From the NCBI GenBank assembly GCA_022495005.1, contig JAGYXB010000654.1, forward strand, positions 186,001 through 250,000: a stretch of 64,000 nt of DNA, in the 5' to 3' direction. Below, piece after piece: positions 35,005 through 46,346 of this stretch (within the stretch, counting starts at the first letter, position 1; each line of letters starts with the position of its first letter). This DNA comes from Rhyacophila brunnea (Eukaryota; Arthropoda; Insecta; Trichoptera; Rhyacophilidae). A program made the position numbers and the translations under genes. Below the pieces are notes generated by a model. That model worked only from the letters and a program-made list of their open reading frames with translations, was not told the DNA's origin and did no database searches.

Positions 35005-35262
35005 ATGCCGGCACATTTCCGCTTAGTTTGAATGCACTTTTGTAATTTTATTGGACACTTTATCGCGTCGTTTTTGCAAAAATGTAAATTTTTATGGTTT
35101 TTCTTGATTTTCTCAGTTTTCCGGAATGGGCTCTCGGAAAACTTTACATCCACGGATGGGGAATCAGAAGCGATGTTACCTTTTTTTGGCGAAATCGGAG
35201 CACTTTTGGATTTTTACGGCTAGATTTAGCGGGAGTGCGACTTGTCACCGGCAAATCCAGGG
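35005..35262. repeat. Dispersed repeat, copy 1 of 2
   Basis: GCCGGCACATTTCCGCTCAG-like start, then CTCAGTTTTCCGGAAT, GGCGAAATC.GAGC and GGATTTTTACGGCTAG. About 250 bp is shared in the same orientation with 41801-42046. It is probably one end of a TE family. A GGGACACC-containing segment follows with no further similarity. Confidence 0.7.
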
Positions 35263-35520
35263 CCGGACTAAGTAGATAGGGACACCTTGACTACGCCCAC
35301 CACCTTCGACATGTCCGCGCGGCCGCGTTTATTAGCGCAGTCGCCTAATCATGTCACTTCAAAGTGCCAAGCAAACTACTGAATTTACTCCCTCATTGGG
35401 TGTCCCGAGCGGAACCGCACGGGACTGATACAACCAAGCACCGCAGTGCAATAAGAAAAGTTTAACTAATCTAAGTTAACTTAGACAGTTAACATTGGCA
35501 CCAAATATTTTTTGTCTTTC

Positions 35521-35736
35521 TTATAGATTTTGTGAGTCGCAAGAAGAGTCGGGCAGTGCCCGCTCCACGTACGCTCTTGTGAATTTATTAAACGCCTCAA
35601 AATTGGCCTCGGCTGATATCATATCCGCGTGTCCAATCGAGCCCGAATGGGGACAGACCCTGGCAAACAGTTCCGCTCGAACGATACGATTACGATAATC
35701 TCTGCCATAAATAGAATGCATGGGCCCATCGGTCAA
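35521..35736 (-). pseudogene. C-terminal tail of a non-LTR ORF2
   Basis: The frame runs RDYRNRIVRAELFARVCPHS, then SIGHADMISAEANFEAFNKF and YVERALPDS, and ends at a stop. The ISAEANFEAFNKF segment corresponds to VASKANFVAFTNF in the fragment at 27499-27702. It resembles the extreme C-terminus of R1/I-type ORF2 proteins. It lies on the same strand as the R1-like ORF1 at 36110-37329 and may be the 3' end of that element with the middle deleted. Confidence 0.45.
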
Positions 35737-35810
35737 AATATAGAAGTCGCATTTTATTATTATTTTTATATCTTGGAACCACTGAATACCTGCAGATTCG
35801 AGTCATAATA

Positions 35811-36110
35811 TTAATAATAAGGATAATCAGATTTCAACCTAGCGGCACGGCGTTTGAGTTGGGCGAGTGAATCGCGTACAGTATCTGCCCATGGAGTTAC
35901 ATCACTCATAGGTCCTGCAACAGGTAGTGGAAGTTCATACCTAAAGAATAAAAGTAAGTAGTCAGAGTAAACAGAAAAATCTCGTCAGATGGATATTTAT
36001 TCGAAGTTATCGAATTAAGTATTCATTCTAGATAACTATGATATGGTATATTACACTATTAATATTGAAAAGAGACATACCGTTTTTTGAACAGTTTAAG
36101 TTTTCTTCTG
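35811..36110 (-). pseudogene. Spliced exon pair resembling BCAS2/SPF27 (truncated)
   Basis: Minus strand: an upstream piece ends KLKLFKKR with a split Arg codon (CG|GTATGT, exon end at 36081). After a 140-bp intron (36080-35941, acceptor TTTAG), the frame continues YELPLPVAGPMSDVTPWADT then VRDSLAQLKRRAARL and stops at 35811-35813. BCAS2/SPF27, a core subunit of the Prp19/NTC spliceosome complex, has KRYELPaP..G...D.taW...v.nS.AQLeh.A.RI at the corresponding place. The match in motif and spacing is strong. The upstream part of the protein is replaced by retrotransposon sequence and the long coiled-coil C-terminus is absent. This is a gene fragment or an eroded duplicate, not a complete gene. 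Confidence 0.55.
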
Positions 36111-37329
36111 AGCATATTTGATGGCAGGGGCGGTGACGAGTCGCTTGGCCTTGGCATCGGTTTTAGGGTGTATTATGACCCCGCCGCCCCGCACCATCCT
36201 GAGGCCGGCGATTTGGACATTGAGGTCCTTAGGCACAATCAGGGTTTTTACTGTCCTTCTGGTGTCTTCGGACTTCTTCGTCTCCTCTGTCGGGAAGAAG
36301 AAGACGCCCGGTCTGGCCGCTGTCGTCGGCGGGATTGCCGGGTAGTCCTCAGGGGCCTGCCTGGCGCCGCTTTTGGCTCCTCGGCGGGCGACATCACTCC
36401 AGGAGTGGTTGTTGCCCGTGTCTTCCCGCTGCTCGACGGCGGCCGCGATGGTTCTTTGGAAAGTAGCGCGATCCTCTAGGACAGCCTTGCCAGCCTCCAG
36501 TTGGATGGCCAGCGCTCAGGCCTCTTTGGTTATCTTATCCAGTTCCCTTTGGACGGCCCCGATTAGTGTGTTGGACTTTCTGTTGTCCGTTTTAATCATT
36601 TTAATAACGTTCTCGATTGTTGCCGTTATTCTGGTTGCGCCGTGTTGTGATCCAGTGATAGGGACATCGGCCGGCTCGGGGTTGTCCCGGAGTCTGGTCC
36701 CTCTCCTGGGTGTCTTGTTTTCGTTGGCGTCAGCAGGCTCGTTGCGCGAGGAGTCCCTTATTTTATCCCTCTTTTTGTCTTTTTTTTAGGGGTGGTGCGG
36801 TATCATCGGCTTGGTGTGGCCCCGGGGCGGATTTTTCTCCTTCGCCGTCTGTTTTTTGTGCAGCTTTTTTGGCTGCTTGGGCCTCATGCTTGAGCAGTTG
36901 GCGCTGCTCCTTTCTTTTTTCATTGGCATCCTCGTTGATGGAATGGTATTTGGCCTCGTGTTTGGTTTTCGTGTCTGCTGTTGCAGCGACAGCTCGTGCA
37001 GCGCTTTTTGCGTTGATGGCAGCATTTGCGGTCGCGCGCTCTGCGTCGGTTGGCTTGCAGCGGGTGAGGGATATGACGGCCTGACGCTCAATCTCCGCAG
37101 ACGTCATTCTGGTATCCCTGGCCCCGGCCGCTGCCCTCGATCTGGTGCGCCTCTCGTGCCCTCTGGTGTCTGACCCAGAATCGTCGGTTGTAACCTTCGA
37201 CATGGTGCGCCCCTTGTTTTTTATAGTATCTCTATTCAGATTCTCAGTCTCAGATTCGTCTGAGGAAGAAGACGCATCCCATTCGCGGTTGCTCAGAGGC
37301 TCGGGCGGGGCGCCCTTCGGGTCTCCCAT
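36110..37329 (-). pseudogene. R1-like gag-type ORF1, one frameshift and one stop
   Basis: It starts MGDPKGAPPEPLSN. The acidic/basic, Ala- and Lys-rich coiled-coil-like first half includes KSAARAVAATADTKTKHEAK and KKAAQKTDGEGEK. At an A8 run (about 36788) the frame shifts. It continues through ENVIKMIKTDNRKSN, an in-frame TGA at about 36515, then HSWSDVARRGAKSGA, VFFFPTEETKKSEDTRRTVK and VIIHPKTDAKAKRL, ending near 36100. This long charged segment followed by a V.i.PK..a.a..L block is the plan of R1/TRAS-clade ORF1. The zinc knuckles are missing. An LTR element separates it from its probable 5' region at 41282-41460. Confidence 0.7.
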
Positions 37330-37420
37330 GCTTAGATACTTCTTCTCTTATGTTTCCTTCTGTTATTTTTCACTTTTTAATTTTTTTCAAAAAAAAAGGG
37401 GGGGGCGGTAGGTAGGGGGG

Positions 37421-38019
37421 TGAGATCCCCGGGGTTCCAGCGGCTAGCTCAGGAGTCCATCGAACCCCGGATTCACAAAAAAAAGAAATTCAAACGGTTG
37501 GAGTATAAATAAAACACGGTCTTTCGTGCTCGTAACGTGGTCTTCTTATATTTTACATTTTCTTTAAACGTTTACATATTTTGTTTTAACAATAAGTTTC
37601 GCAGGTCCTATCCTATCGGAAAGGGGACGCTTACTTATTACTTTTTTCTTTTTCAAACTTCGCGTACCCACGCCATTCCAGCAAAAAGGACTCTCGTGAT
37701 TGGCCAAATTTTATCGCGTGATCTTTGATTCGGCGAATCACGAGCCTGACCCTGGCGCAGGCGCGTCGAAATTTGGACGTTGCCGACAAGCGCGGCAAAA
37801 TTTATTATATTTAAATACTTATATTTAGTCTTAAAATTATCGCTTTCATCCATCATCATTTATACTTTTTAAATTAAAAAAAATACTTACGTGGTTGAGC
37901 AAGGAATCAGATTAGATGTTTTATGAAGCCGTTTCTAGAGGTCAGGGTTACGTTTCGACTTGAGCTACTAAATGATTATTTTACACCGGGAGAAGCCCGC
38001 CTGTAACAGGGGTGTATCA
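37421..38019 (-). repeat. LTR (3' LTR in element orientation)
   Basis: 599 bp, TG...CA in both readings. Related to the solo LTR at 11224-11780. It differs from its partner by a T/A near 37638, a C/T near 37986 and one A in an A run near 37483. Confidence 0.9.
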
Positions 38020-40678
38020 ATTCGCCCCATCTGGATTAAAGTCGAAAGGTACGCCCTGATCTCATCGGCCACCCATCCAATTCCTTGTTCATCCGTTAAG
38101 TACATGGCATGATAACAGTTTATAAAAAAATTCAACTACAATCTAACTATTCTAACAAAAAAAAAAAAACAACTAACTTTACGTATTGTTTCTATATTTA
38201 TTTTAATTACTATTTTCCTGCTCAAAGCAATGCTCCTGAATAAGTCAGAGTTTGATTTATTTTCCTTTCTTATTATCATTTGTCATAATTTATTATTATT
38301 TTATTTTTCTCCTGTAATGTCGTGCGTTTATTTTGTTTTCGTAATGGTTTTGTTATTCTTCTCGTTCTTTTATACTAGTCAGCGAAGGGGTCGTGGAGCT
38401 GCAGTCTTCGACTCTTGGGCTGTCCAGTTTTTTTGTATTCCGAGAGGCTACATTTGTAGACGTTTGGCCCTCGTTCGGAATTATTATTTCGTGTTATGCT
38501 TTTCTTCTTCTGGTGCAATAGGAGCGTACCTCGTTTGGCGTCGTCTGCCTTTGCAACCAGGGCGAGATAGTGGCGTTACTATTGAGCCAGGCTCGTTCCG
38601 AGCAGCGGATATCTTTCTGTGGAAAGTTTTCCACTGATCTGCTGGTCTCTGGAGTATCACCTCATAGATGGACAGGTACTGTGTCTCCATCTGTTCCTAT
38701 TACTGCGGGCAAGGCATCGTATAGCGGTACAACGGCTAGGCTCGCTGACGGCGGCACGGCTTTCTCACAGGTACTAGGATGGATTTTCACAATAAGTATC
38801 TTTTCCCCTTTCTTTTCTTTGTAGATGGTTACACTTCGGAAGTACCTCTTGTTGTTTCACGATATCTTTCAGGCGTCACGTCCCTAGTCTCTCCATGAAC
38901 CTGCGCGAGAAAGGAGAGTGCGCACTCTCCACACCATCAAGCTTTGGTATCATGAATTTTCGGCTACGCTGCCTTTGGATGCGCTTACTTCGAGAGGTGG
39001 CTCCCTTTGTGCTTCCAAATTGTCTTCATCTGTATTTATTCTTTTTCTTTCTTTAGTAATTTATTCGTTCATTAGACTTCCTGTACTTTAAATTTATTCG
39101 AATTTACTTTATTAATTACTCCTACCCCATACATTAAATAGCTACTAATTTTATATAAAATCTTCCCATTGTACTTATGGTACCTACTTACTATCACATT
39201 TAATATTTTACCCTAATACCCATAATTATTTTGCAACATTGTATTGACTGTATAAATCACATTGATATTAAAAATTGAAATATTCCACCCTCTCATTATA
39301 TTTATTTCTGAATCAGTACACTTAAAACTGTGTAATTAACTTTATTTTTAGTGAAACCCATTTTATTTAAAAAAAATTGTTGTTTCGTTTTACGCGCCCG
39401 ACATCCTATTCCAAGGCGCGCCACGCCGATTTGCGGTGCCTCTCACGTTTTATTATTATTATTATTTTTATTTTTTTTCATTATTGAAACCCGAAGAAAT
39501 TTGAGAAATTTACGGCTTATTGACTCATTTTTTTCTTCACAAGCATACAATCTCTACTTTCATCCTCTTATACCTAATTTTAACTTATTATTAAAATTTA
39601 ACATAACAACTATATACACTTCGTCGAGTGATGCCGTATTATTCACGTTCCGTTTTCGCTGTGTTAAATTTACGATTGGTAATTTGTAAAGAAATAATAG
39701 TGACGGTCGTATACTATTTTCCTCGTTTCTCTTTGAATTCAAATTATTAACACGGCGTAACTTTGAAACAGGTTTCGCGCTACTGTAGAATATCCTCTTT
39801 CCCGTTTATAAAATTGTTTGCGATTTTCAATGTTAATGTTTTCGAATTCATTCATATTTACTTTATTTGAACGGAAAGAATTGGCGTCACTTTGCGAAGC
39901 GTTATTTTTAAAACTAGAATGTACATTTTTCGTACTAATGAACTTAAGATTACAAGGCTCAGAAAGTTTGTCCTTAATTAACTTTATATCCGTAATTAGA
40001 AGAATTTCCGGATGTTTTATTCGTATAATCTACACATTTCACTTCCAACAGGAACTCGGCGTTCACCCTTGACTCGAGGGTTGGCGACTGGTCCTGCTTC
40101 ATCTCCTCGTGGTCGAGCCTGCGCCCGCACAGCTTCTTTGATTCCTCTCAGCTTGCGCGCCTTCTCAGCCCTCTTTTGAGGCTCCCTGGCCTCCCGTTTC
40201 CTTTTTCTCTCCTCACCGAATATCCCGCGGTCGAATAGGGTACACAACATGTTAGTGATACCCTAGGAAAATCGGCATTTTGCTCGCCGTTTTTCGTCGC
40301 GAGTGGGCCGTGGCCTCTACGAGCCCTCCTCGCTGGATACCGTCGATGATGTGTCTGGTCTCCATAGGTGGGATTTGTGCAGCCATTCGTCGTACTGGAG
40401 ACGCGCTGGTGCTACGGTCTCCAGCACGACGCTAGGCGCGGTCAGCTCCGTATGTGGACTGTCTTCGAACACCAGAGGGCTCTCCCGGTTTGATGTTGGA
40501 GACAGCACTTCTTCTTTGATAAGGGTCACGTCGGAGTCCACTTTTTAGTTAACCATTTCTTGGTTGTTCCGGCTCCTGGATCATAAACTTTTATTTAGCG
40601 TTCGCGGGCGTAAATTTTATTTCGCGGGTTCGGAAGAATCCATGCGATTCTTCGAGCTTCACGTTGCCAAGGCGCCAT
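38020..40678 (-). other. Internal region of the LTR element, no pol domain
   Basis: Minus-strand frames near the 5' side read MDSDVTLIKEEVLSPTSN (40317-40541) and an Arg/Lys/Glu-rich segment EERKRKREAREPQKRAEKAR (40017-40250). They could be gag-like or novel. A further frame at 38484-38690 has no known motif. A TTA-rich microsatellite lies near 39449-39470. The lack of any protease, RT, RNase H or integrase motif suggests a LARD-like element mobilised in trans. Confidence 0.55.
40660..40677 (-). other. Putative primer-binding site of the LTR element
   Basis: TGGCGCCTTGGCAACGTG on the minus strand, one base after the 5' LTR. The TGG start next to the LTR is typical of tRNA 3'-end complementarity. 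I cannot say which tRNA. Confidence 0.5.
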
Positions 40679-41276
40679 TGAGATCCCCGGGGTTCCAGCG
40701 GCTAGCTCAGGAGTCCATCGAACCCCGGATTCACAAAAAAAGAAATTCAAACGGTTGGAGTATAAATAAAACACGGTCTTTCGTGCTCGTAACGTGGTCT
40801 TCTTATATTTTACATTTTCTTTAAACGTTTACATATTTTGTTTTAACAATAAGTTTCGCAGGTCCTATCCTATCGGAAAGGGGACGCTTACTAATTACTT
40901 TTTTCTTTTTCAAACTTCGCGTACCCACGCCATTCCAGCAAAAAGGACTCTCGTGATTGGCCAAATTTTATCGCGTGATCTTTGATTCGGCGAATCACGA
41001 GCCTGACCCTGGCGCAGGCGCGTCGAAATTTGGACGTTGCCGACAAGCGCGGCAAAATTTATTATATTTAAATACTTATATTTAGTCTTAAAATTATCGC
41101 TTTCATCCATCATCATTTATACTTTTTAAATTAAAAAAAATACTTACGTGGTTGAGCAAGGAATCAGATTAGATGTTTTATGAAGCCGTTTCTAGAGGTC
41201 AGGGTTACGTTTCGACTTGAGCTACTAAATGATTATTTTACATCGGGAGAAGCCCGCCTGTAACAGGGGTGTATCA
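40679..41276 (-). repeat. LTR (5' LTR in element orientation)
   Basis: 598-bp partner of 37421-38019. It is followed on the plus-strand right by the GGGGG duplication. Confidence 0.9.
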
Positions 41277-41281
41277 GGGGG

Positions 41282-41460
41282 TTGGTTGGTGGTGCGAGTC
41301 ACAGTTGTATGCACAATGTGCACTGTGACGTCAGTTATTATCAGCGATGTGCACCGTGCCGGGTTTGATGGTTCGGTTTCAGTAGTGTGCACTTGTGTAC
41401 ACTGTGACGTCAAATTGTTTTCAACGATGTGCACTGTTTCGGACCTGTTCGATTTCTTCT
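41282..41460 (-). promoter_or_regulatory. Possible 5' region of the R1-like element, with a duplicated 80-bp unit
   Basis: Once the LTR element is removed, this sequence continues directly into the region upstream of the R1-like ORF1 start at 37329. CTGTGACGTCA occurs at 41322 and 41402, and CGATGTGCAC at 41344 and 41425, giving two ~80-bp units. TGACGTCA is a CRE-type site. Tandem units in the 5' untranslated region are common in non-LTR promoters, so promoter function is an inference. Confidence 0.35.
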
Positions 41461-41800
41461 AGAAAGTTCCAGAAGCTTCCAAAGTAAGTAAGTAAAATGG
41501 CCGGCGCCGGCTTGTCGCGTGATCGACTTGGAGGGATTCCCGGCCTCGTGTTTTTGGCTGATGCAACTCGGCAGCGACTATGGAAGTTGGGGTTTTTGGC
41601 CCGCAATTCCAAGTCCCTTGGCCGATTTGCCTCGAACAAACACCACACGATTTAGAACACGGAAGCCATCACTTGGTAGTTTTTTAGTCACTTTCCCTCT
41701 GGGGGAGGCCGCACAATTAACTTTTTGCCGTAGTGTTAGGTTTTTTTCACTTTTCTCGGAAAACCTTGAGTTTACCGAAATTATTTTTTTATGAAACGGT

Positions 41801-42046
41801 AGCCGGCAAACTCCCGCTCAGTTTAGATGCATTTTTGTAATTTTTATGGACACTTCGTCGCAACGTTTTTGCAAAAATGTGATTTTTTGTAGTTTTTCTC
41901 AGTTTTCCGGAATAGGCTCTCAGAAAACTTTATATGTACGGATGGGGAATTGGATTCCGCAGCGATGGTACCTTTTTTGGCGAAATCTGAGCTCTTTTGG
42001 ATTTTTACGGCTAGGTTTAGCGGGAGCGCGACGCGAGTGCGACTGT
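41801..42046. repeat. Dispersed repeat, copy 2 of 2
   Basis: Same family and orientation as 35005-35262 (TCTCAGTTTTCCGGAATAGG, GGCGAAATCTGAGCTC, GGATTTTTACGGCTAGG). Its right end abuts the long inverted-repeat element that starts at 42047. Confidence 0.7.
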
Positions 42047-42149
42047 AAGTATTAATAGACAATTTTGAAAAGTTTTTAAATTCCAAGTGTCAGAATTTTT
42101 AATCATTGGTAAGTATTTATTTCGAAGTGTCAGAATAAGGACGCCAGTT

Positions 42150-43533
42150 TAGTGTGGAGGGTAAAATATTGTTTGAGGAAGTAATAATATTACAAAATCG
42201 GTTGTAAAACTAAATAATAATTATTTAAATTACGCGTGTCAGTAGATAAAACATATATCCATTATTATTATGATAATTTGACAAGTAAACAATTTTATAT
42301 GGGACGCATAGCAATTTAGGGTTACCATCTCGCACGTAAAGGATATTTGTCTATGCTCGCACGCCAAATTCATGAATATTTGGTACAAATAACCATTATT
42401 GTGATTATTAAAAGAACACCAACTAAGAAGTAATCGAAGGTGCAGCAAAAAGAGCTATAATTATATGAGCACATCACACAGATGACAGAAGATAACCTCA
42501 ATTCCGATAACTTTAAACCCAAATTATAATAATTTAGTGATATTTGACGGTTTATAAATATTATGGAAATTAAAAATATACCTATTAAACTATTATTATC
42601 TAATTGAAATAACCTGTTTCATAAATTAATTCTATTGAAACGATTATGAATAATTTGTCTTCAATTGAAATTGCGTGCAAAATAACTAAGTAGATTAAAG
42701 TTAAGTTATAGTTAATGGACTATTTCAACCTATATCCAATATATTTACTTAAATATTTTTAAAGAAAGTAATAATGAAAAAAAATACCTCATTTTAAGGT
42801 TAAATTTGATTAAAAATGCTATATTGTGAAATATAATTCATTCAACCAAATTTTTCATATTTTTGAATGAGATTAAAATACCTAATATGATTGATCGAAC
42901 TAATAAATCGATAATCGAATGAGTTTATGCGATATTAGTATTATTTCAAATAAAATAGCTACCTACTTTCTGGTTTGGATGTCGATTATAAAACAATTTA
43001 TATATTAGTATAAATCTTTTAGATAACGAACCTTTTAATGTCGAGACAATTGAGACATACCTATTACCTATTCCATATATCTAAACTAACTAAATAATTT
43101 TATTTACAAAATAAAAGGAATTGTCATTGATCGACAATGGCTAGGCATTTTTTTCTGTGGGGAAAATATTGATATATTTTTATAAAATTTACAATAACCT
43201 GGTCACACCGTTCACCGTTGACATGACAAGCCAAGCGACCCTTCAAGTTGCCATGTATTTTTTTTGTAAACAACTGAAGTCTGCCTTTTTCTTTATTTTT
43301 ATGTCAAAAATAAACCTATAATATACACATCTGGTGTACCTACCTACCTGTCTTCTTATTTTTTTAAATGTTAAAAATATATTATAATACACACTAGGCA
43401 TACAACATAATTCTATAATGGAGCATGTATTTTCAATGGTCATTAGCCCAGTGTAGATACCTACTGAAAACAGTTTCTAATAAACATTAATAATTGATTA
43501 CAAACTAATTCTGTTGTACACAGAGCATAGAAC
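42150..43533. other. Left interior of the long inverted-repeat element
   Basis: No gene. At 43250-43300 GTAAACAACTGAAGTCTGCC matches, in direct orientation, sequence at 44679 and, inverted, at 45620. The palindrome module has therefore been partly copied here. Confidence 0.4.
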
Positions 43534-43753
43534 CAACAGTTACAGCTGATGGCTAGAACGAATTTCTTAAAAAACCTGCTCAGAAGATCCACATTGAATT
43601 GTGGAGCCATTTTTTTAGATACATTCATTATAATAGAAAGAAAAAATCTATTCTAGATTTCTAGTGCTGAGGAAGTCAACTGTCATCTGTCAAGGTACTG
43701 CATAACCATAGACGATTATGGTATTAGTCTATGATACAACTAACTCGAATATT

Positions 43754-46346
43754 AAGGTTCAAATAGACTATATGACGATCGGGCACATATATGCTAAGAG
43801 CGTTTTAGTGTCTATGATCAAATCTATGCCATTCCAACATTTATACATACATATTGTATGACAGCTATGACATCGTATTTACACTCTGTGACACCCTATG
43901 ACACAGGACGCCAACATAAGAAGCGTGTTTTTCGACATATATATGACCAATCGTCATAGAGTGTATTTGAAGCATTAGTCTGTAACCGTGTTATAACCCT
44001 AGTTTGGAATGACAGAGAAGAATACTAATCTAGAAAATTTAAAAAAAACGGCCAATTAAATTATTTCTGCCCAAATTTTAATCTATTCTGACACACAAAT
44101 ATTTATACTTGACATTTAACATTTTAATAATTCCCTGTGCTTATTTAAATACTTTCTCATATAGTGTTTGAATACTTACCATTGAGCATTTTTTACTTGC
44201 TGCTGATTTTAAATTATTCCCAAAGATTAATAAAATACTTTTCTTAAGATACTTCCTATTTTTGAATATTTATACTTACCGAATAATTAGAAGCCTAAAA
44301 AAATCAAGCTGTCAAAAGTTGCGATTATCGGAATGTTTTCCGATAATCCTAAAATGTTGTGTTATTTATATGTAGACTTGCATAAAATAATATAACAGTA
44401 AAAACAACACAAATTTTATGTTTTCTTTTATGAATTTCATAAACGTTTTTAGTTATAGGTTGTACGTAATTGAAGGAAAAGATTTTTATGTTATCGTTTG
44501 ACTGGGTGTGTATTCTAGATTATCATTTTCATTCATTCACATTGATCGACATCGGTCGTCTTTAGTAATAGGTTGTATGTAATTGATATATCATTGAAGG
44601 AAACGTCTTATTCTGTCATATGTTTGTTACCATTGATTATATTGAGAATTTTTGAACACAAGAAATACATTTATTGTAAACAAATGAAGTCTGTCTTATT
44701 ATTTAATTCTGATACTGAAAATAATATGTAATAAGCACTATACAAGTCTGAAGTATATCTTGTTATTATTGCAAAGTTGAAAATGTATATAATAGACACT
44801 ACAATTTATTTAACTCCGCAATAAAGTAGAGATTAAGGGTTTGAATCTCATAAGGTAAGGTTACATATATCTTTGAAGTGCGCTTAGATCAAGAGTATAT
44901 GCCTAACAGCTACCTACAACTGATGTTTTGGAAGGTGCAGTTAAGTTAAGTTACAGCTGATAGTTAAAATGAAATAGTATCTTAAAGGCACTAGAAGCTT
45001 GCTTAGGAGACTCACATTGCATCATTGAGCCATTTTTTAGATACACTAAATGGGCGTAAGGGATGAAATAATAGAGAAATTCCATTCTAATAGTACAATC
45101 CGTTCTGGAGAGCCAGATAGAAAGAACAATACTATCCTACTAAATTTAACATAATAAGGAAGCTAAATAAGTTATTTCTGTAAAAGAAAAAATCTGTCCA
45201 AAATAGATTTTATACTGACAAATTGATATTTATACTTACCATTAATTATTTAAATAGTTCCCGAAAATTATTTAAATAATTCCCTATCATAATTTAAATA
45301 CTTCCATTGTTATATTATAATACTTACCAATAATCATTTTTACTTGCTGTTCATATTAAATAGTTCCCACCTTTTTAATAAAATACTTGCTCGATTTTTT
45401 ATTAAAATACTTGCTGTTAATGCATATATATACTTACCAAATAATTTGAAGCCTATATGTAACCTTACCTTATGAGATTCAAATCCTTAATCTCTACTTC
45501 ATTGCGGAGTTAAATAAATTGTAGTGTCTATTATATACATTTTCAACTTTGCAATAATAACAAGACATACTTCTTGTATAGTGCTTATTACATATTATTT
45601 TCAGTATCAGAATTAAATAATAAGACAGACTTCAGTTGTTTACAATAAATGTATTTCTTGTGTTCAAAAATTCACAATAATAATCAATGGTAACAAACAT
45701 ATGCAGAATAAGACGTTTCCTTCAATGATATATCAATTACATACAACCTATTACTAAAGACGACCGATGTCGATCAATGTGAATGATTGAAAATGATAAT
45801 CTGGAATACACACCCAGTCAAACGATAACATAAAAATCTTTTCCTTCAATTACGTACAACCTATTACTAAAAACGTTCATGAAATTCATAAAAGAAAACA
45901 TAAAATTTGTGTTGTTTTTACTGTTATATTATTTTATGCAAGTCTACATATAAATAACACAACATTTTAGGATTATCGGAAAACATTCCGATAATCGCAA
46001 CTTTTGACAGCTCGATTTTTTTATTCGTTCGTTGATAAGTATCAGAGCATAGACAAATCGGACGACTTATTAATAATTGTCCTCGGACTTTTGGCTCGCC
46101 AATGGCAATACGTTTCACGGTCTTCTTTACATTATGCTTCAAATACACTCTATGACGATTGGTCATATATATGTCGAAAAACCCGTTTCTTATGTTGGCG
46201 TCCTGTGTCATAGGGTGTCACAGAGTGTAAATACGATGTCATACAATATGTATGTATAAATGTTGGAATGGCATAGATATGATCATAGACACTAAAACGC
46301 TCTTAGCATATATGTGCCCGACCGTCATATAGTCTATTTGAACCTT
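43754..46346. repeat. 2.6-kb imperfect palindrome / foldback element
   Basis: Outer arms 43754-43985 and 46112-46346 (for example AAGGTTCAAATAGACTATAT against ATATAGTCTATTTGAACCTT) and inner arms about 44305-44880 and 45455-46015 are inverted repeats with only scattered differences. About 320 bp at 43985-44305 and about 95 bp at 46015-46112 are unpaired. The non-inverted part of the left half (43985-44300) resembles the central block 45115-45445 in direct orientation. No coding capacity. Total arm length is about 800 bp. Confidence 0.8.

Larger units (their letters stand above)
37416..41281 (-). mobile_element. Young non-autonomous LTR retrotransposon (37421-41276), TSD GGGGG
   Basis: Two direct repeats of 599 and 598 bp (37421-38019 and 40679-41276) begin TGAGATCCCC and end GGGTGTATCA on the plus strand. 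I count about three differences, all single-base. GGGGG flanks the element on both sides. On the minus strand the sequence just after the 5' LTR is A then TGGCGCCTTGGCAACGTG, a plausible primer-binding site, so the element reads on the minus strand. A purine-rich AGATGGGGCGAA precedes the 3' LTR. No protease, reverse transcriptase or integrase is visible in the 2.66-kb interior. Confidence 0.88.
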
